Assembly (NCBI RefSeq): GCF_003148745.1
Contig: NZ_QGGU01000001.1
Coordinates: forward strand, 439,301 to 503,300
Direction: 5' to 3'
DNA from: Pleionea mediterranea
GTDB lineage: Bacteria > Pseudomonadota > Gammaproteobacteria > Enterobacterales > Kangiellaceae
DNA: 64,000 nt
Part shown: positions 44,954 to 55,397 of the stretch, one piece after another
How the letters are laid out: each line of letters opens with the position of its first letter
How positions within the stretch are numbered: the first letter of the stretch is position 1
Program-made: the position numbers and the translations under genes
The notes under the pieces: model-generated
Databases searched by the model: none
What the model saw: the letters and a program-made list of their open reading frames with translations, nothing else
What the model was told of the DNA's origin: nothing

Positions 44954-46573
44954 TTAATATTGACGAGTAATATCAACGTAGAGTGTGAGTCTCTGCCCTG
45001 GCTGTAAATATTTCTTTGGATTAATACGGTTCCAGCGCACAACATCGGCCACTTTTACTCGAAACTTTCCTGCAATGCGGGCAATTGAATCACCGCTTCG
45101 AACACGATAACGAATTTTACGTGTTTTATTTTTTATGCCACCGGTGCTTGCCGCTTGAGCGGTTTCAGTCCATACCACCAACTTTTGACCGATTCGTAAT
45201 GGATCGGTGGGCGCCATATTATTCCAGCCAGCGAGTTGACGCATTCCAACTTTGTATTCGCGCGATAACGACCAGAAGGAGTCGCCTTTTTTGACATAAA
45301 CGTTAACTTTTTGACCGCTGCGCTTTCGATTTTGCTTTGCTGTTAAACGGTTTTTGCTGCTTTTAACGTAGCTGCCAGATTTATATGATGCAGTGGGGAT
45401 CAGCAATGCTTGACCAGCCCGGATCATATTGCCTCGAATACCGTTGGTTGAGCGTAGCAGCTCAACCGTCGTATTAAACTTTTTCGACAGACTTAATAAA
45501 CTATCGCCGGATTTTATGACATAGCGTTTAAAGGCAATGCGCTGCTCTTTTGGTGTTTTGCTTAATGCTTCGCTGAACAAAGTGGCGTTTTCCAACGGTA
45601 CTAATATATCGCTGTGCTTTTTGGGTTCGGTTGCCCAGTGATTAAAGCCCGGGTTTAACGTATAAAAGTCATCCATTTCAATCTGTGCCAATTCGGCAGC
45701 AACCACCAGATCAATTTGTGAGTCAACGGTGACTTTGGCGAAATAGGGAGCGTTCTGAATAGGTGTCCAGCTTAACTGAAAGTGCTCAGCCCGTTTTAAT
45801 AAATCAGCCAGTGCAAGCAATTTAGGTACATAAGCTTCGGTTTCCCGTGGTAAGTCGAGCGACCAGAAATCCGTTGGCTTATTGCGTTTTTTATTTTTTC
45901 GTATGGCTCGAGAGACATTACCTTCGCCAGAATTATAGGCAGCTATGGCGTGTAACCAGTCGCCATCGAACCGTCTGTGTAAATACTCAAGATAATCCAG
46001 TGCAGCTATGGTGGAATGGTAGACATCACGTCGGCCATCGTACCACCAGTTTTGTTTCAGCCCGAATCGTTTGCCGGTACCGGGAATAAATTGCCACATG
46101 CCCGAAGCGCGGCCATGGGAATAAGCGAATGGATCAAAAGCACTTTCAACGATGGGCAGCAGTGCCAGCTCCATGGGCATTTTGCGCTGCTTTAACTGCG
46201 AATAGATATGAAATAGGTAAGGACTCGCTCGCTCGGACATTCGCTGAATATAAGAGGGGTGTTTTGCGTACCAGTTTCGCTGTGATTGCAGACGTCGTCG
46301 TTCAGGAATAGCCAGGGTAAATTCATCTCGAATCATCCACCAGAGGTTGTCCACTTCGGCAACCTCATCAAGCATTGATTCATTGCTGATCACTTCTGCT
46401 TCAAGTTCTGCTGCAAGTTGCTCCGATGCTTCGATGTCGTTGGCTTCCACCTCAGTCACTTGCTGATTGGCCAGTTCACCTTTGTGGGTAGACTCTGTAG
46501 CAGTGGGTGCTAATAGTGTATTACAGCCACTCAGGGCAAGGATAAATGTAATTGCTGAAAAATATTTGATCAT
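44954..46573 (-). CDS. mltD: Membrane-bound lytic murein transglycosylase D, LysM repeats
   Basis: A lipoprotein (lipobox LSGC) of 539 residues. The GH23 transglycosylase domain (residues ~110-250) carries the catalytic Glu in LPIVESAFDPFA, then SGMWQFIPGTGKRFGL and AIAAYNSGEGNV. Three LysM modules follow (about 350-395, 425-470 and 490-535; for example YVIKSGDSLLSLSKKF and YRVRSGDSIARIAGKF), for peptidoglycan binding. It cleaves glycan strands to anhydro-muropeptides. The neighbourhood mltD, gloB, yafS-like, rnhA, dnaQ is the E. coli order. Confidence 0.92.
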   Translation of the reverse strand: MIKYFSAITFILALSGCNTLLAPTATESTHKGELANQQVTEVEANDIEASEQLAAELEAEVISNESMLDEVAEVDNLWWMIRDEFTLAIPERRRLQSQRNWYAKHPSYIQRMSERASPYLFHIYSQLKQRKMPMELALLPIVESAFDPFAYSHGRASGMWQFIPGTGKRFGLKQNWWYDGRRDVYHSTIAALDYLEYLHRRFDGDWLHAIAAYNSGEGNVSRAIRKNKKRNKPTDFWSLDLPRETEAYVPKLLALADLLKRAEHFQLSWTPIQNAPYFAKVTVDSQIDLVVAAELAQIEMDDFYTLNPGFNHWATEPKKHSDILVPLENATLFSEALSKTPKEQRIAFKRYVIKSGDSLLSLSKKFNTTVELLRSTNGIRGNMIRAGQALLIPTASYKSGSYVKSSKNRLTAKQNRKRSGQKVNVYVKKGDSFWSLSREYKVGMRQLAGWNNMAPTDPLRIGQKLVVWTETAQAASTGGIKNKTRKIRYRVRSGDSIARIAGKFRVKVADVVRWNRINPKKYLQPGQRLTLYVDITRQY

Positions 46574-46747
46574 AGATTGTCGGATGCAGGTCTTTTGATT
46601 TGCTGGATAATAAAATTATCGAGCAGGGTTTTGTTATCTAGACTTATCGAAAATCACTACTTGAGTTATTTCGCTGGATAAGTCTGCCAACGATATCGGG
46701 TGCTCATGATATTTTTATGAGAGATATCTGTCAATTTTAGGCGAGTT

Positions 46748-47545
46748 TTAAAAATTGTCTTTCCACTGACGGATGACCGCGAAAACATCCTCAGGAGTAG
46801 ACAACGGCTGACCACTAAAAGTTTCAGCAGCCGAGGCAACTTCTTTTCGATTTGCTCTAAGGAATGGGTTGGTGGCCAGTTCTTCTTCAATGGTACTGGG
46901 AACGGTGGCCTGATTGTCTGCTCTTTTTTGTTTTACCAGTTCCTGGCGACGTTTTAAGTCGGCGTTATGCTTATCAACTTCACGAGCAAAGGCTAAATTG
47001 GCCTCGGTGTATTCGTGAGCGCAATAAACGGTTGTGTTAGCTGGCAGTGAGGCTAGCTTCTGCAGAGAGTGCCACATTTGCTCTGGAGTGCCCTCAAACA
47101 GTCTGCCACAGCCGCCCGCAAACAGGGTATCGCCACAAAATACACTTTTTTTGTCAATACGGTTTTCGCCAATGCGATCCTTAAGAATATAAGCAATATG
47201 ATCCAGCGTATGCCCCGGTACTTCTATAATGTCGAAAGAGGCATCAATTTCGCTTAAAGTAATCGAGTCGCCCTGTTTCAGGGTTTGATCGATCCCTTTT
47301 ATTTTTGCGTTATCAGGGCCGTAGACCTTACATTGATGCTGCTGTTTAAGCTTTTCAACACCACCGGTGTGATCGTAATGGTGGTGAGTGATGAGAATTG
47401 AGGCAAGGGACAGGTTATTCTGTGCTAAATAGTGCTCCACAGGCTCTGATTCGCCCGGATCAACCAAAGTGCAACAAGACGCTCGATCATTTCGTAAAGC
47501 CCATATATAGTTATCAGAGAAGGCAGCAATTCTGTCGACCTGCAT
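46748..47545 (-). CDS. gloB: Hydroxyacylglutathione hydrolase (glyoxalase II)
   Basis: A metallo-beta-lactamase-fold enzyme: the dinuclear metal motif is THHHYDHTGG (residues ~53-62), with further ligands in VPGHTLDHI, FCGDTLFAGGCG and CAHEYT. It hydrolyses S-lactoylglutathione, the second step of methylglyoxal detoxification. The length of 265 residues is close to E. coli GloB (251). It is divergent from a YafS-like methyltransferase gene, 51 bases apart, as in E. coli. Confidence 0.93.
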   Translation of the reverse strand: MQVDRIAAFSDNYIWALRNDRASCCTLVDPGESEPVEHYLAQNNLSLASILITHHHYDHTGGVEKLKQQHQCKVYGPDNAKIKGIDQTLKQGDSITLSEIDASFDIIEVPGHTLDHIAYILKDRIGENRIDKKSVFCGDTLFAGGCGRLFEGTPEQMWHSLQKLASLPANTTVYCAHEYTEANLAFAREVDKHNADLKRRQELVKQKRADNQATVPSTIEEELATNPFLRANRKEVASAAETFSGQPLSTPEDVFAVIRQWKDNF

Positions 47546-47596
47546 CTTAGTTCCTTATTGTTACTAAAGAGTGTTTCGCGAAAAGGTGAACCAATA

Positions 47597-48424
47597 ATGT
47601 ATCAGGAACCCGATAGGCATAACAACCTGACCACACCACCTGAACAGTGGTCGTCATTGATCGGTGGTGAAAAGGCTTGCACCCAGTTACGGCGGGTGCT
47701 GGCTCAACAATTGCCAGAGTGTTTTGGCTATTACGGGTTAGCATTGGGGCCTTTAGCCAGGACGCTTTCACTCGATGCCAGCCCGGTTCGCTATTGGTAT
47801 TCACTAGGCAGCTCTTTGCCTTCTGAACCTGACGCAACGAATCAACAGCGCGGTACTATTAAAGGTGGGCTAGATTCTGAAAAGCGTTTTGATCCGCCTA
47901 AGGATTTTGACGTGCTGGCCGATTATGATGCTCTACCGATTGCTTCCGACAGTGTGGATGTTATTTTACTGCCGCATCTTCTGGAGTTTATTAAGGAGCC
48001 GCATTCGTTATTGCGAGAGATTGAGCGAGTGATTATTCCTGATGGCCACTTGATATTATCGGGCATTAACCCTGTCAGTTGGTATGGTTGTCGTTATCTT
48101 GGGGCTAAAATGTCGCGCAAAAAGCGACAGGAAAGGCGGTTGGTGGGGCTAGCCCGATTGAAAGACTGGCTGCTTTTGCTGGGCTTTCAAATAGACATTT
48201 ACGGTGGCTTACAGCCTGGCGTTGAGCCCGAAGAGCAAAAAATATGGCAGTCCATGACTTCTCACTTTAACAGTCATTACTTTATAATTGCCAAAAAGTG
48301 CGTGTCGACAATGACACCCATAAGACCCAGTTGGCACTCCAATCAAAAGCTTGTGCCGGCTCGTTTTGCCGAACCGGGCGTGCAGCGACTGGTTGAACGA
48401 GAGTTGAAAAAAGCACAACATTAA
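47597..48424 (+). CDS. YafS-like SAM-dependent methyltransferase
   Basis: Class I methyltransferase-like fold: the acidic loop DVLADYDALPIASDSVDVILLPHLLEF corresponds to motifs II-IV, followed by LLREIERVIIPDGHLILSGINP. The glycine-rich motif I is degenerate, as in YafS proteins. AAGGTG before the ATG at 47597 rules out the upstream start at 47558. Its location between gloB and rnhA matches yafS in E. coli. Substrate unknown. Confidence 0.8.
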   Translation: MYQEPDRHNNLTTPPEQWSSLIGGEKACTQLRRVLAQQLPECFGYYGLALGPLARTLSLDASPVRYWYSLGSSLPSEPDATNQQRGTIKGGLDSEKRFDPPKDFDVLADYDALPIASDSVDVILLPHLLEFIKEPHSLLREIERVIIPDGHLILSGINPVSWYGCRYLGAKMSRKKRQERRLVGLARLKDWLLLLGFQIDIYGGLQPGVEPEEQKIWQSMTSHFNSHYFIIAKKCVSTMTPIRPSWHSNQKLVPARFAEPGVQRLVERELKKAQH

Positions 48425-48464
48425 ATCTACAAATAATTCGCAGTTAAACTAATTCGGAAGACAC

Positions 48465-48899
48465 GTGACTAAAATAGAAATTTTTACCGATGGTGCCTGT
48501 AAAGGAAATCCCGGACCAGGCGGTTGGGGGGCTTATTTGCGCAGTGGCAGTTATGAAAAAGAGCTGTTTGGCGGTGAAAACCCCACCACTAATAACCGGA
48601 TGGAACTTACTGCAGCCATAGAGGCGTTAAAAGCGCTTAAGCGTCCCAGTCATGTTGACCTGACTACGGATTCGCAATATGTGCGTAAAGGCATTACCGA
48701 GTGGCTTGAGGGCTGGAAACGCAAAGGGTGGATTAATTCTGCCAAGAAGCCGGTGAAAAATGCGGACCTCTGGAAGCTGCTTGATGAACTGGCGCAAAAA
48801 CATACCATTGAATGGCACTGGGTTAAAGGACACAGTGGACACCCTGAAAATGAACTGGCTGATCAATTGGCCAATCGCGGTGTTGAACAGGTTGTTTGA
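48465..48899 (+). CDS. rnhA: Ribonuclease HI
   Basis: A 144-residue RNase HI that degrades RNA in RNA-DNA hybrids. The catalytic carboxylates are visible: Asp in [15 protein letters not shown], Glu in [13 protein letters not shown], Asp in LTTDSQYVR and Asp in [10 protein letters not shown]; the basic handle contains WKRKGW. The start codon is GTG. It lies directly upstream of dnaQ in the same orientation, as in several gammaproteobacteria (divergent in E. coli). Confidence 0.95.
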   Translation: MTKIEIFTDGACKGNPGPGGWGAYLRSGSYEKELFGGENPTTNNRMELTAAIEALKALKRPSHVDLTTDSQYVRKGITEWLEGWKRKGWINSAKKPVKNADLWKLLDELAQKHTIEWHWVKGHSGHPENELADQLANRGVEQVV

Positions 48900-48993
48900 T
48901 TTTTGAACTGTGGCTAGAGCTCAGCGCCTGGGTCATCAAATCCAGTGCGCATATAAACCATGCAAACCTTAAATTAACGAAAGTCGGATATTT

Positions 48994-49707
48994 ATGAGAC
49001 AAATTGTTCTGGATACAGAAACCACCGGTCTTGAGCCATCACAAGGGCACAAAATCATTGAAATTGGCTGTGTTGAACTGGTGGATAGAAAACTAACCGG
49101 TCGACATTATCACCAGTATATTCAGCCGGATCGTGTGATTGATCAAGGGGCAATTGATGTTCACGGGATCACTAATGAGTTTTTACAGGACAAACCCCGG
49201 TTTAACGCCATTGTTGATGAGTTTTTAAGTTTTGTTGATGGTGCAGAGCTGGTTATTCACAACGCACCTTTTGATATTGGCTTTCTGGATTGGGAGCTCA
49301 AATGTTTGGGGCAGCAAAAAGGCGCAATGAGTGATTATTGTACCGTGCTGGATACCCTGGCATTGGCCCGAAAAATGTTTCCGGGTCAAAAAAATAATCT
49401 TGATGCACTTTGTCGTCGTTATGGCATAGACAATTCACACCGAACCTTACATGGCGCATTGCTGGATTCTGAGATTTTGGCCGATGTGTATTTGTTGATG
49501 ACCGGTGGGCAAACCTCATTAACGCTGTCATCCCATCAGGATTTTTTAAATCAGAGTAAAGAGTCGGCTGGCATTCGGCGTATAAGAAAAAGCTCACCAT
49601 TAAAAGTTATTAAAGCCAGTGATGATGAGCAAAAGCAACATGAAGAACAACTCGAAGCCATTCGAAAAGCAGCTGGCGGAGAAGCCATATGGGATAAGCT
49701 TTCGTAA
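48994..49707 (+). CDS. dnaQ: DNA polymerase III epsilon subunit (proofreading exonuclease)
   Basis: A DEDDh exonuclease of 237 residues: ExoI VLDTETTGL, ExoII VIHNAPFDIGFLDWE, and ExoIII HRTLHGALLDSEILADVY with its His. The C-terminal ~55 residues bind the alpha subunit of the replicase. An AACGAAAG site precedes the ATG. It ends at a strong terminator. Confidence 0.95.
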   Translation: MRQIVLDTETTGLEPSQGHKIIEIGCVELVDRKLTGRHYHQYIQPDRVIDQGAIDVHGITNEFLQDKPRFNAIVDEFLSFVDGAELVIHNAPFDIGFLDWELKCLGQQKGAMSDYCTVLDTLALARKMFPGQKNNLDALCRRYGIDNSHRTLHGALLDSEILADVYLLMTGGQTSLTLSSHQDFLNQSKESAGIRRIRKSSPLKVIKASDDEQKQHEEQLEAIRKAAGGEAIWDKLS

Positions 49708-49748
49708 GGACATTCTGTTTAGTCAGTTTTATTTTTACTGGATGCGAA

Positions 49749-49780
49749 AAAAAAGCCCTTGTTGAACAAGGGCTTTTTTT
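49749..49780. terminator. Terminator between dnaQ and nhaB
   Basis: A near-perfect stem centred on AAGCCCTTG/CAAGGGCTT with a TTGAA loop and T-runs on both strands, serving two convergent genes. Confidence 0.88.
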
Positions 49781-49814
49781 ATGACTTTAGATTGTGCGAG
49801 TCAGAATATCAGGT

Positions 49815-51458
49815 TTAATGACCACCTGATTTTTTCGCTTTTAACTCACATTTGTCGTTTTCCCAAGTGCCTTGCATTGAGTCACAAAGCGACTTTAAGT
49901 CGTGGTGTTTGATCAAGTTAGATTCATACATGGATTTGGTTGAGGATTCCAAATTGGTGTAAACCATAATCAATCCAACAATACTCATGGTAACCATATA
50001 TGGGAATGCCATAACGACCATGCGGCCGTAAGACAAGCGAATAAGTGGCGCCAGAGCTGAGGTTAATAAGAACAGGAACGCCGCCTGACCGTTAGGAGTT
50101 GCAACACTTGGAATATTGGTACCAGTGTTAATGGCAACGGCCAGCATATCAAAGGTTTCGCGGTCAATGGTGCCATTAAGCGCTGCTTTTGCCACTTCAT
50201 TAATATAAACCGTCGCAACAAACACATTGTCACTGACCATGGACAATACGCCGTTAGCCACATAGAACATGGCAATTTGATCGGTACCTTCCATTTCAAG
50301 CACGGCATTGATAATTGGCGTAAATAGCTGGTTGTCGGCAATTACCGCAACTATCGCAAAAAATACCGTTAATAATGCAGTAAAAGGCAGGGCTTCTTCA
50401 AAAGCTTTACCGATACTGTGCTCATCAATGATACCGGTGAATGCTGTTGCCAGTACTATAACGGATAAACCAATCAAACCAGGCTGTGTTAAATGCAGTG
50501 CTAAAGCAATCACCAACCATACGGCGGTAACACCTTGCATAAATAAAGCGACTTTATCTTTGGTGGTTCGTTGTTCTTCTTCGGCTTTCGCAAAGTCTTC
50601 CATAATGGCTCGAACATTTTCGGGCAGTTGTTCGCCATAACCAAACCACTTCAATTTTTCCAACAGAATGGCGGTAGCAAGACCTGTGAACAACACCGGA
50701 ATGGTAATAGGCGCCATGCGTAAGAAAAACTCGCCAAACTCCCAGTTAGCACGGCCAGCAATCAACAGGTTTTGTGGTTCGCCAACCAGTGTACAAACAC
50801 CACCCAGTGCTGTACCCACTGCCGCATGCATTAGCAGGCTACGTAAAAATGAGCGGAAACGATCCAGGTCATCACGATGGTACTCGTGGACTTCATGGTC
50901 TTCACTGTGATCGTGTTCATGTTCGAACTTTTTACCGGAAGCGACTTTGTGGTAGATGCCATAAAAGCCAACACCCACGGCAATAACCACAGCCGTTACC
51001 GTAAGCGCATCGAGAAAGGCGGATAAAACGGCAGCAACAAAACTGAACAACAAAGATAATAAGACTTTAGAGCGTACTTCTAACAGAATCTTTGTGAATA
51101 AGAACAGCAGCAGGCTTTTCATAAAGAAGATACCGGCTACCATAAAAATAAGCAGTAACAATACTTCAAGGTTTGACTGAATTTCGTATATTACTGTATC
51201 GGCGCTAGTAAGACCTATGAATAATGCCTCAAGTGCCAATAGACCACCGGGTTGCAGTGGGTAGCATTTTAATGCCATGGCAAGAGTAAATATAAACTCA
51301 AGAATCAGTGCCCAACCAGCAATGGTTGCGCCAGCTTCACCTGCTCCAAAATAGATGATGGGGTTGAGTATAAGAAAGGCAACAATGGTGATCTTGTACC
51401 AATCAGGTGCGTTACCCAAAAAGTTATCAAGAAAAGCGACACGAATCGATTTTGACAT
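49815..51458 (-). CDS. nhaB: NhaB-type Na+/H+ antiporter
   Basis: An integral membrane protein of 547 residues with about twelve membrane helices. The N-terminus ([25 protein letters not shown]) and the segments [14 protein letters not shown] and [12 protein letters not shown] are characteristic of NhaB. A His/Asp/Glu-rich cytoplasmic loop (~180-205) is present. It exports Na+ in exchange for protons and supports growth in salt. It is divergent from fadR, with spoVR beyond, the E. coli arrangement. Confidence 0.93.
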   Translation of the reverse strand: MSKSIRVAFLDNFLGNAPDWYKITIVAFLILNPIIYFGAGEAGATIAGWALILEFIFTLAMALKCYPLQPGGLLALEALFIGLTSADTVIYEIQSNLEVLLLLIFMVAGIFFMKSLLLFLFTKILLEVRSKVLLSLLFSFVAAVLSAFLDALTVTAVVIAVGVGFYGIYHKVASGKKFEHEHDHSEDHEVHEYHRDDLDRFRSFLRSLLMHAAVGTALGGVCTLVGEPQNLLIAGRANWEFGEFFLRMAPITIPVLFTGLATAILLEKLKWFGYGEQLPENVRAIMEDFAKAEEEQRTTKDKVALFMQGVTAVWLVIALALHLTQPGLIGLSVIVLATAFTGIIDEHSIGKAFEEALPFTALLTVFFAIVAVIADNQLFTPIINAVLEMEGTDQIAMFYVANGVLSMVSDNVFVATVYINEVAKAALNGTIDRETFDMLAVAINTGTNIPSVATPNGQAAFLFLLTSALAPLIRLSYGRMVVMAFPYMVTMSIVGLIMVYTNLESSTKSMYESNLIKHHDLKSLCDSMQGTWENDKCELKAKKSGGH

Positions 51459-51667
51459 TACAGGATCCTGTTATTTGTTTATTTTTCGTTTAAATTCATG
51501 CAAGTAGCAGATGTAAAGGGAATTCTAGACTGAAATGTTTGTTTTGCCCAGATCTGCGACCGTAATTAAAGGTTATTTAGTTTATCAATTTTCTTTGAAG
51601 AACGCTTGTATAGTCGTCTTGTTGCTTTCAAAATGTGCTCGAAAGGGTTATCCTTCCAGAATGAGGT

Positions 51668-51684
51668 TAGAACTCAGACCAGTT
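51668..51684 (+). promoter_or_regulatory. Candidate FadR operator upstream of fadR
   Basis: The right half TCAGACCAGTT matches the FadR consensus TGGTCNGACCAGTT; the left half is poor. Located in the nhaB-fadR spacer (51459-51752), about 70 bases before the fadR start, it could serve autoregulation. Confidence 0.35.
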
Positions 51685-51752
51685 GGCTGAGCTTTAAAAG
51701 GATCGACACTGCTTACCGTCAGTCGTCAGGGCTTCAAACGAAAGTAAAAAAT

Positions 51753-52514
51753 ATGACCGATAATCAAAATAAAGTTACCTACCATATGACAACGCCTATC
51801 AAGGCGAAAAGTCCGGCTGCGTTTGCCGAGCAGTACATTGTGGAGTCTATCTGGCGTGGCAAGTTTGCTGCGGGCAGTATTCTTCCTGCCGAGCGTGAGC
51901 TTTCCGATCTCATTGGGGTTACCCGAACAACACTTCGTGAAGTGTTGCAGCGTCTCGCACGCGATGGCTGGTTAACCATTCAACATGGTAAGCCGACTAA
52001 GGTGAATGATATCTGGCAAACGGCCGGATTAAATATACTCGATACCATTGTTCGACTTGATGACGAAGGCTCGTTAACCATTGCAGATCAGTTATTAAAT
52101 GCCCGCACTAATATGAGCGCCATTTATTTACGTCTTGCGGTTAAAAGTAATCCTGAAAAAGTGATAGAACTACTGAAAGAGCTTGAGCAGGTGAAAGACA
52201 CCGCAAAAGGCTACATCGATTTTGACTGGGTATTTCACCACAATGCAACCATTGCGGCAGGCAATCCGGTTTATACTTTGATGCTGAACGGATTTAAGAC
52301 GATTTACTATAGAATTGGCGAGTATTACTTTTCGAATGAAGTGGCCCGTAAGCTGGCTAAAGCGTTTTACAGTGAATTAACAGGCATCATTCAATCTGGC
52401 GATATTGAAAAGCTAATTGAACGCTTGTGGCAATACGGTCATGAGTCGGGCACCATCTGGCAGCAGATGCGTGAAAAGCTTCAAACGCTCAGTGAGTTGG
52501 ATAAAGATGCTTAA
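51753..52514 (+). CDS. fadR: Fatty-acid metabolism regulator FadR
   Basis: A GntR-family regulator very close to E. coli FadR: SPAAFAEQYIVESIWRG, then PAERELSDLIGVTRTTLREVL and ARDGWLTIQHGKPTKVND for the winged helix, and a FadR-type helical acyl-CoA-binding domain (LDTIVRLDDE, HHNATIAAGNPVYTLMLNG). It represses beta-oxidation and activates fab genes, with release by long-chain acyl-CoA. The frame extends to 51606, but homology begins near residue 10-15; ATGs at 51753 and 51786 are both possible. Confidence 0.92.
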   Translation: MTDNQNKVTYHMTTPIKAKSPAAFAEQYIVESIWRGKFAAGSILPAERELSDLIGVTRTTLREVLQRLARDGWLTIQHGKPTKVNDIWQTAGLNILDTIVRLDDEGSLTIADQLLNARTNMSAIYLRLAVKSNPEKVIELLKELEQVKDTAKGYIDFDWVFHHNATIAAGNPVYTLMLNGFKTIYYRIGEYYFSNEVARKLAKAFYSELTGIIQSGDIEKLIERLWQYGHESGTIWQQMREKLQTLSELDKDA

Positions 52515-52562
52515 TAGCGAGTCCAAAATATGACCATGGGGTCTTTTACTTTATAAAATCTT

Positions 52563-52593
52563 AAAGGTTTGATACTCGTTTCATCAAACCTTT
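52563..52593. terminator. Terminator of fadR overlapping the spoVR end
   Basis: A perfect 11-bp stem (52563-52573 with 52583-52593) with a nine-base loop is followed by a T-run on the plus strand. The right arm and T-run lie in the last codons of spoVR. Confidence 0.65.
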
Positions 52594-54107
52594 GTTTTTT
52601 CCACTTCTTTTTTCGGCGGAACGCTTTCGAGAATATAGGGCTTTCCGGACTCATCGAGAGTTTCCAGGTTAACATCAAACCCCCAAAGTCGATGCAGATG
52701 TTTTAGCACTTCGGATTTAGAGTCTGCTAGAGTATCCCTGTTGTGCGGCGTATGACGTAACGTAATGCTTCGATTGCCTCTGACGTCAACATTATAAATC
52801 TGAATATTGGGCTCGTTCATACTCAAATTATATTGATTTGAAAGCATTTCTCGAATTGCCCGATAACCCGTTTCGTTGTGGATAGACTCAACCGATAGAT
52901 GAGCTTCTTTATCATCGTCCAAAATCGAAAATAATTTAAACTCCCGTATCAAACGAGGTGATAAAAATTGCGCGACAAAACTTTCGTCTTTAAAGTTTTT
53001 CATGGCAAAGTTCATGGTTTCAAGCCAGTTTGACCCTGCAATATCAGGAAACCATTGTTTGTCTTCATCGGTGGGCGACTGACAGATACGTTTGATATCT
53101 TGCATCATGGCATAGCCTAATGCGTAAGGATTAATGCCTGAGAAACCTGGGTGATCAAACTCTGGCTGATACACGACATTGGTATGACTTTGCAAAAACT
53201 CCATCATAAAGCCGTCGGTGACCAGTCCTTGATCATAAATATCGTTTATTAATGTGTAATGCCAAAAACAGGCCCAACCTTCATTCATTACCTGAGTTTG
53301 TCGTTGTGGATAAAAGTACTGACCAATTTTTCGCACAATGCGGATAATTTCACGCTGCCAGGGTTCTAATAAAGGCGCGTGCTTTTCAATAAAATACAAA
53401 ATATTTTCTTGCGGCTCGGGTGGAAAGCGACGAGTTTCTTCTTCTCCCGATGGTTTTTTCTTTGGAATAGTGCGCCATAAGTCATTCACTTGCGATTGCA
53501 AAAAAGCTTCGCGTTCTTTTTGTCTGCGCTTTTCTTCACGCATGGATATTGGGTAGGGGCGTTTGTAGCGGTCAACCCCATAATTCATTAATGCGTGACA
53601 GGAGTCCAATAGCGACTCCACTTCATCAATCCCGTAGCGCTGCTCACATCTGGAAATGTAGTTTTTTGCAAATAGCAGATAATCAATAATGGCTTCGGCA
53701 TCGGTCCAGGTTTTAAATAAGTAGTTGCCTTTAAAAAATGAATTATGACCAAAGCAGGCATGCGCCATGACTAATGCTTGCATCATCATGGAATTTTCTT
53801 CCATTAAATAGGCAATACAGGGATTCGAATTGATCACAATTTCATAAGCAAGGCCCATTCGACCACGTCGGTATTGCTGCTCATTCGATATGAAATGTTT
53901 ACCGAATGACCAGTGATTGTAACCGATGGGCATACCGACACTCGCATAGGCATCCAGCATTTGCTCTGCAGTAATAAGCTCAACCTGATTGGGATAAGTG
54001 TCGAGCTCAAACTTTTCCGCGGTTTTCTCGATAACATCGTAATACTGTTCTATTAAATCGAATGTCCATTCGGATGAGGTTGAAATTGGCTTTTGTCGCT
54101 GACTCAT
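52584..54107 (-). CDS. SpoVR family protein (YcgB-like)
   Basis: A 507-residue protein of the SpoVR/YcgB family: the N-terminal region with [16 protein letters not shown] and the central segments [17 protein letters not shown] and [16 protein letters not shown] are near-invariant in the family, with several conserved His and Glu that may bind metal. In E. coli ycgB belongs to the sigma-S and nitrogen-starvation regulon, and its biochemical role is unknown. The ATG overlaps the stop of the DUF444 gene by four bases; together with prkA it forms the conserved three-gene operon. Confidence 0.9.
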   Translation of the reverse strand: MSQRQKPISTSSEWTFDLIEQYYDVIEKTAEKFELDTYPNQVELITAEQMLDAYASVGMPIGYNHWSFGKHFISNEQQYRRGRMGLAYEIVINSNPCIAYLMEENSMMMQALVMAHACFGHNSFFKGNYLFKTWTDAEAIIDYLLFAKNYISRCEQRYGIDEVESLLDSCHALMNYGVDRYKRPYPISMREEKRRQKEREAFLQSQVNDLWRTIPKKKPSGEEETRRFPPEPQENILYFIEKHAPLLEPWQREIIRIVRKIGQYFYPQRQTQVMNEGWACFWHYTLINDIYDQGLVTDGFMMEFLQSHTNVVYQPEFDHPGFSGINPYALGYAMMQDIKRICQSPTDEDKQWFPDIAGSNWLETMNFAMKNFKDESFVAQFLSPRLIREFKLFSILDDDKEAHLSVESIHNETGYRAIREMLSNQYNLSMNEPNIQIYNVDVRGNRSITLRHTPHNRDTLADSKSEVLKHLHRLWGFDVNLETLDESGKPYILESVPPKKEVEKTKV

Positions 54108-55369
54108 GCGGCTTGTTTCCTGAAAAACTCTCGAAACACAGGGTAGATGTCACTTTGTTCGGTAATTTGTTGTATGGCAAAATTATCAAATTCGCTTAAT
54201 ATCCGCTCGTACTGGTGCCATAAGCTTTGGTGTTCTCGCTGAGTAATTTCCACATAAGCAAAGTAACGCACTAACGGTAAAATGCTTTCTCGTAACAGTT
54301 TGCCGCAAAGTGGCGAGTCGTCGTTCCAGTTATCGCCATCAGACGCCTGAGCGCAATAAATATTCCACTGATCAACGGGGTATCTTTCTTTGATGATTTT
54401 ATCCATTAGTTTGAGAGCACTTGAAACGATAGTTCCACCGGTTTCTTGCGAATAGAAGAATTCCTGCTCATCAACTTCTTTTGCCTGGGTGTGGTGTCGA
54501 ATAAAAACAACATCAACATCTTTGTAGCTGCGTGTTAAAAACAGGTATAACAAAATATAGAAACGTTTTGCCATGTCTTTGGTGGCCTGATCCATGGAGC
54601 CAGAAACATCCATCAGACAAAACATGACCGCTTGAGAGGTGGGATCCGGTTTTTTTGCGTAGTTATTGAAACGCAGGTCAAAGGTGTCGATAAAAGGAAT
54701 TTTTCTTAATTTTTCTTCAAGGACAATAATTTTTTCTTCAACCGCTTTCTTTTCGTTTTCTGTAACCGATGAAGATTGATTCATTGTTTCAAGTGTTTGT
54801 TTAAGATCTGCCAGCTCTCGTTTTGGTGTGGCTGACATGGCTATACGGCGAGCCATTGCTGAACGTAATGAACGAACAATACTAATATTGGTGGGAACGC
54901 CATCGGTGGTATAACCTGCCCGAACGGTTCTGGTTTTGGTCATTTTTTTTAACTGATTTTTTTTCAGGTTAGGCAGTTCAAGATCATCAAATAAAATATC
55001 AAGGTATTCATCTTTTGATATTTCAAAGATGAAATCGTCTTCTCCTTCGCCTTTATCGCTGGCACGCCTGCCGCCCTGGCCTTCGCCGCCAGGAGGAGGG
55101 CGTTTTATTTGATCGCCAGGAACAAATTCTTTATTGCCCGGATAGATACGCTCTTTTCGACCGCCAGCTCCCTGACGAAAAGTTGGCTCTTTTATATCTT
55201 TTGAAGGGATAGATACCTTCTCGCCTTTATCGAGATCGGTAACGCTGCGCTTACCAATCTGCTCGGCAATAGCGCGCTTTATTTGTTTTTTATAACGCCG
55301 TATAAAGCGCTGCCGATTTACCGTGCTCTTATTCTTCGCATTGGGTCGACGATCAATCAGTTGTGCCAT
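54104..55369 (-). CDS. YeaH/YhbH family protein (DUF444), VWA-like
   Basis: A 421-residue protein with the DUF444 pattern. A basic N-terminus and a Gly-rich region ([20 protein letters not shown]) are followed by [32 protein letters not shown], a VWA-like MIDAS-type DVSGSM motif, and later [11 protein letters not shown]. It is the middle gene of the prkA-yeaH-spoVR operon, whose products act together in stationary-phase or nitrogen-stress physiology in E. coli. It is 28 bases after prkA. Confidence 0.92.
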   Translation of the reverse strand: MAQLIDRRPNAKNKSTVNRQRFIRRYKKQIKRAIAEQIGKRSVTDLDKGEKVSIPSKDIKEPTFRQGAGGRKERIYPGNKEFVPGDQIKRPPPGGEGQGGRRASDKGEGEDDFIFEISKDEYLDILFDDLELPNLKKNQLKKMTKTRTVRAGYTTDGVPTNISIVRSLRSAMARRIAMSATPKRELADLKQTLETMNQSSSVTENEKKAVEEKIIVLEEKLRKIPFIDTFDLRFNNYAKKPDPTSQAVMFCLMDVSGSMDQATKDMAKRFYILLYLFLTRSYKDVDVVFIRHHTQAKEVDEQEFFYSQETGGTIVSSALKLMDKIIKERYPVDQWNIYCAQASDGDNWNDDSPLCGKLLRESILPLVRYFAYVEITQREHQSLWHQYERILSEFDNFAIQQITEQSDIYPVFREFFRKQAA

Positions 55370-55397
55370 AGATTCCTCCCGTTACCGCTTAATTACA

